A DNA stretch of 8,803 bases from Prolixibacteraceae bacterium (GTDB taxonomy: Bacteria > Bacteroidota > Bacteroidia > Bacteroidales > Prolixibacteraceae). This document shows positions 6,979 through 8,803 of this stretch, piece after piece (the first letter of the stretch is position 1; each line of letters starts with the position of its first letter). The position numbers and the translations under genes are program-made. The stretch lies in the NCBI GenBank assembly GCA_016931875.1, contig JAFGDX010000240.1, positions 1 to 8,803 of the forward strand, in the 5' to 3' direction. Below the pieces are notes generated by a model. It searched no databases and was not told the origin of the DNA. It saw only the letters and a list, made by a program, of their open reading frames with translations.

Positions 6979-7000
6979 AAAATGTTGCGGAACATTTTTT
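6979..7000. promoter_or_regulatory. Second CpG-centred palindrome: operator or AT-rich terminator
   Basis: AAAATGTT (6979-6986) and AACATTTT (6991-6998) form a perfect 8-bp inverted repeat around GCGG, so the core TGTTGCGGAACA again has a central CG. Its centre is 31 bp from the palindrome at 6951-6964, about three helical turns. Alternatively, the hairpin may be a weak terminator: it has a T-run on the plus-strand side (to 7000) and four T on the minus-strand side, and it lies 26 bases after the E2-like gene's stop. The stem is AT-rich, so termination would be inefficient. Confidence 0.45.
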
Positions 7001-7024
7001 ATGACAACCTTTGCCAAACCGAAA

Positions 7025-7834
7025 TTACCGAAGGTGTTGATCGAGCAGTTCCGGGTTTTTAATCATTTGCCTGATGAAGCGGAACAACTTTCCCCCGTGG
7101 GAACCGTCTACCACCCGGTGATCCAATGTTGCCGACAGGGAAAGTATTCTTCGGGGAACAATTTCATTGTTTACCACTACCGGTTTTTTATTTACCCCAC
7201 CCAAAATCATAACAATGGAAACATTGCCTGATGGCAAAAGCGCCCCGTAACCGCTGTCGAGGCCCAGTGTGCCTATATTTGAAACCATGTATGAACCAAA
7301 ACTGTTGGCTGAAAGTTTGATAACGGGAAATGAAAAACCCCAGTGAATGGTAAACAACCGGTATAAAAAGAAAACCCACGAACGAAAGGGCCACGGAATT
7401 TTTGAAAGTAAATGTTTCGATTGCATGGTGTCGTTTTCGTTTCCCTTTCGCGATGCATTTATTTTTTCAGCAATTTCATCAGCCAGCTCTGTAATCGTCA
7501 GCTTGTCGATGTTTTCAATTTTTACAGAGCCCATTTCGCCTTTCTGAAGCAGAACACTTACCATCGCATCAATTTGAGGCCGGGGAGTTATTTTTCCCCT
7601 TTTTACAAAGGTGTTTAATTCCGGAACTTCCAGTTTTATGGCACGGCCAATAATAAGAGTGATGACGTGTGTAAGTGTAATTTTAGTTCCTGCTTTTCGT
7701 TTGGCCGCAATATATTTTTCAAGTTCGGTGACATCGAGTTCCACTGAACCATATATTTTTGAGTCAACAGGTTTTCGGTAAATGGTGGAGGCAACTTTTC
7801 TCCAGTTGGTATTCAAATTGTCCGATGAATTCAT
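7025..7834 (-). CDS. Lipoyl-less 2-oxoacid dehydrogenase E2-type acyltransferase
   Basis: This 269-residue protein consists almost entirely of the E2 catalytic (CAT-like) domain. The acyltransferase signature DHRVVDG (238-244) supplies catalytic H239 and D243. MVSNIGTLGLDSG (183-195) matches the conserved strand-loop before it. Full-length E2 proteins run about 400-550 residues, with one or more lipoyl domains and a subunit-binding domain at the N-terminus; both are absent here. The first residues already enter the catalytic domain, and the ATG at 7834 has no open extension that could encode a lipoyl domain. Residues about 149-171 form a hydrophobic, aromatic-rich insertion. The gene follows an E1 gene on the same strand with a 171-base gap and its own candidate promoter. 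It might acylate CoA using a lipoyl domain supplied in trans, or serve as an unrelated acyltransferase. The substrate is unknown. Confidence 0.88.
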   Translation of the reverse strand: MNSSDNLNTNWRKVASTIYRKPVDSKIYGSVELDVTELEKYIAAKRKAGTKITLTHVITLIIGRAIKLEVPELNTFVKRGKITPRPQIDAMVSVLLQKGEMGSVKIENIDKLTITELADEIAEKINASRKGNENDTMQSKHLLSKIPWPFRSWVFFLYRLFTIHWGFSFPVIKLSANSFGSYMVSNIGTLGLDSGYGALLPSGNVSIVMILGGVNKKPVVVNNEIVPRRILSLSATLDHRVVDGSHGGKLFRFIRQMIKNPELLDQHLR

Positions 7835-7862
7835 AAAACGATTTTTGGTTTTTTATCGTTTT
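7835..7862 (-). repeat. Inverted repeat abutting the start codon of the E2-like gene
   Basis: The arms AAAACGAT (7835-7842) and ATCGTTTT (7855-7862) are perfect 8-bp complements with a 12-base A-rich loop in the minus-strand RNA. The 3' arm ends directly at the ATG, so in the mRNA the stem would crowd the ribosome entry site. It may modulate translation or be a DNA operator. The AT-rich stem is weak. Confidence 0.4.
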
Positions 7863-7893
7863 CTGATATCGTTACGTGGCTTTGAATTTGACA

Positions 7894-7901
7894 CAAATAT
7901 A
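7894..7901 (-). promoter_or_regulatory. Candidate Bacteroidota -7 promoter element of the E2-like gene
   Basis: TATATTTG on the minus strand is an exact TAnnTTTG match. Transcription would start near 7887, giving a leader of about 53 bases that contains the start-adjacent inverted repeat. A -33 TTTG is not evident. It suggests that the E2-like gene can be transcribed apart from the E1 gene. Confidence 0.45.
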
Positions 7902-7935
7902 AGTTTTATGCCTGAATATAAAAGCAGTAAATAAT

Positions 7936-7960
7936 CCGGACGATTTTGAAATCAGTCTGG
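7936..7960 (-). terminator. Possible hairpin terminator after the E1 gene
   Basis: The stretch folds as CCAGAC and GATTT on one side with AAATC and GTCCGG on the other, with a two-base loop, a bulged base and one mismatch. It lies 45 bases after the E1 stop. No strong T-tract follows on the minus strand, so it may be only a structured intergenic element. Confidence 0.25.
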
Positions 7961-8005
7961 CCGGCTGTTATCTTTCTGTGGAGGTGTGTTTTATAATAAA
8001 AAAGT

Positions 8006-8803
8006 TCAGAGATTTAATTCCGGAAATTTTTTTACATCCGTTTCGCGCATCATCTCATAAACATTTTTAAAAAGAAGTTCAACATTTGGTTTCGAGAAAT
8101 ATTCTCCGTCAATTCCATAGGCCGGGCGATGTTCCATTCCTGAAAGTGCACGCGGAGCTGTATCTAAATAGTCAAAAGCTTTTTGTTCCTGCAATACTTT
8201 TTGCATCATGTAAGCAGTAGCACCTCCCGGAACATCTTCATCCATAAAAAGAACCCTGTTGGTCTTTTTAACTGATTCTAAAATGGTGTGGTTTACATCA
8301 AACGGCATTAAGGTTTGAACATCAATTACCTCGATGGATATTCCTTTAAATTTTTGGAGCAAACTGGCTGCTTTTAGCGCGTGGTGTACATTCCAGGCAT
8401 AGGTAACCACCGTAACATCTGTTCCTTCTCTCATTATTTCGGGTACACCCAGCGGTACTTTGTATTCGCCGTGGTTTTCAGGAAGCTTTTCTTTTACGTT
8501 GTATCCTTTTAACGGTTCAATCACAATTGCCGGGTCGTTGGCTTCCAGCAGTGTGTTATAAAAACCTGCGGCCTGTGTTAAATTTCTCGGCACACACAAA
8601 TAAATTCCCTTTATTGAACCCAGTAACATTTGCATTGGTGAACCGGCGTGCCATATTCCCTGCAGTTGGTGCCCGCGTGTACGTATAATAAGCGGCGCTG
8701 CCTGTTTTCCTTTGGTTCGGTACTGCAATGTTGCCAGGTCGTCGCTTAATTGCGAATGGGCATAATTAAGGTAATCCAAATACTGAATTTCAGCAATCGG
8801 ACG
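8006..8803 (-). CDS. 2-oxoacid dehydrogenase E1, beta-type C-terminal part (5' end off the window)
   Basis: The visible 265 residues run from the right edge to a TGA at 8006 and cover most of an E1 beta (transketolase pyrimidine-binding plus C-terminal) region. RPIAEIQYLDY starts the visible part. GIWHAGSPMQM holds the histidine that probably matches the conserved E1 beta active-site His. Further blocks are PRNLTQAAGFYNTLL, EVIDVQTLMPFD and MDEDVPGGATAY, with HRPAYGIDGEYFSKPN near the C-terminus. This pattern matches the long alpha/beta-fused E1 proteins of Bacteroidota, but the alpha half would lie outside the window, so fusion is not shown. The enzyme decarboxylates a 2-oxoacid with thiamine diphosphate and passes the acyl group to lipoyl-E2. 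Branched-chain 2-oxoacids or pyruvate are both possible. It lies 171 bases upstream of the lipoyl-less E2-like gene. Confidence 0.92.
   Translation of the reverse strand, partial: RPIAEIQYLDYLNYAHSQLSDDLATLQYRTKGKQAAPLIIRTRGHQLQGIWHAGSPMQMLLGSIKGIYLCVPRNLTQAAGFYNTLLEANDPAIVIEPLKGYNVKEKLPENHGEYKVPLGVPEIMREGTDVTVVTYAWNVHHALKAASLLQKFKGISIEVIDVQTLMPFDVNHTILESVKKTNRVLFMDEDVPGGATAYMMQKVLQEQKAFDYLDTAPRALSGMEHRPAYGIDGEYFSKPNVELLFKNVYEMMRETDVKKFPELNL

Noticed and set aside
7835..8005. A lipoyl-domain remnant upstream of the E2-like gene
   Set aside because: The gap is AT-rich, the visible minus-strand reading breaks at stops, and no DKA-like lipoylation motif is seen.
8006..8803. E1 fragment read as transketolase or DXP synthase
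   Set aside because: The RPIAEIQ, DEDVPGGA and HRPAYG-FSKPN blocks fit 2-oxoacid dehydrogenase E1 beta rather than transketolase or Dxs.
1..8803. CRISPR array, tRNA, insertion sequence or phage gene
   Set aside because: No spaced direct repeats, cloverleaf-like segments, transposase motifs or long terminal inverted repeats were seen on either strand.

Overview
The window reads as one stretch of a Bacteroidota chromosome. This is inferred from three things. The intergenic gaps carry matches to the Bacteroidota -7 promoter element TAnnTTTG. Most starts lack a clear Shine-Dalgarno site. The proteins also resemble families familiar from that phylum, possibly Marinilabiliales-type anaerobes or facultative anaerobes, although that finer placement is only a guess. 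All eight genes lie on the minus strand, so transcription runs from high to low coordinates. No gene-free stretch exceeds about 200 bases. I saw no tRNA, rRNA, CRISPR array, insertion sequence or phage gene.

At the right edge (8803 to 7025, in transcription order) lies the C-terminal part of a thiamine-dependent 2-oxoacid dehydrogenase E1 (beta-type region). It is followed by a short E2-like acyltransferase that has the catalytic domain but no lipoyl or peripheral-subunit-binding domain. The E2-like gene has its own candidate promoter and an inverted repeat directly against its start codon.

After a gap of about 150 bases holding two CpG-centred palindromes comes a sugar-acid gene cluster: a LacI-family regulator, an SDR of the D-mannonate oxidoreductase (fructuronate reductase) type, a Tat-signal Gfo/Idh/MocA oxidoreductase, a PfkB sugar kinase of the 2-keto-3-deoxygluconate (KDG) kinase type, a LarA-like nickel-pincer racemase/epimerase homologue, and a second, cytoplasmic Gfo/Idh/MocA oxidoreductase cut by the left edge. 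Spacing is tight (5, 39, 33 and -1 bases), except for a 126-base gap between the kinase and the LarA-like gene. That gap contains a strong intrinsic terminator, with a possible promoter upstream of it.

The working model is inference. The cluster could handle hexonates around D-mannonate: the LarA homologue could interconvert D-gluconate and D-mannonate (an activity known in this superfamily), the SDR could interconvert D-mannonate and D-fructuronate, and the kinase could phosphorylate KDG, the dehydration product of either hexonate. No mannonate or gluconate dehydratase, aldolase or transporter is in the window. The two Gfo/Idh/MocA enzymes may supply substrate by oxidising sugars or glycosides, one outside and one inside the cytoplasmic membrane.

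The most notable points are the LarA homologue in this setting, a LacI gene with no ATG, GTG or TTG ahead of its DNA-binding domain, the paired CpG-centred palindromes upstream of it, the terminator inside the leader of the LarA-like gene, and the lipoyl-less E2.
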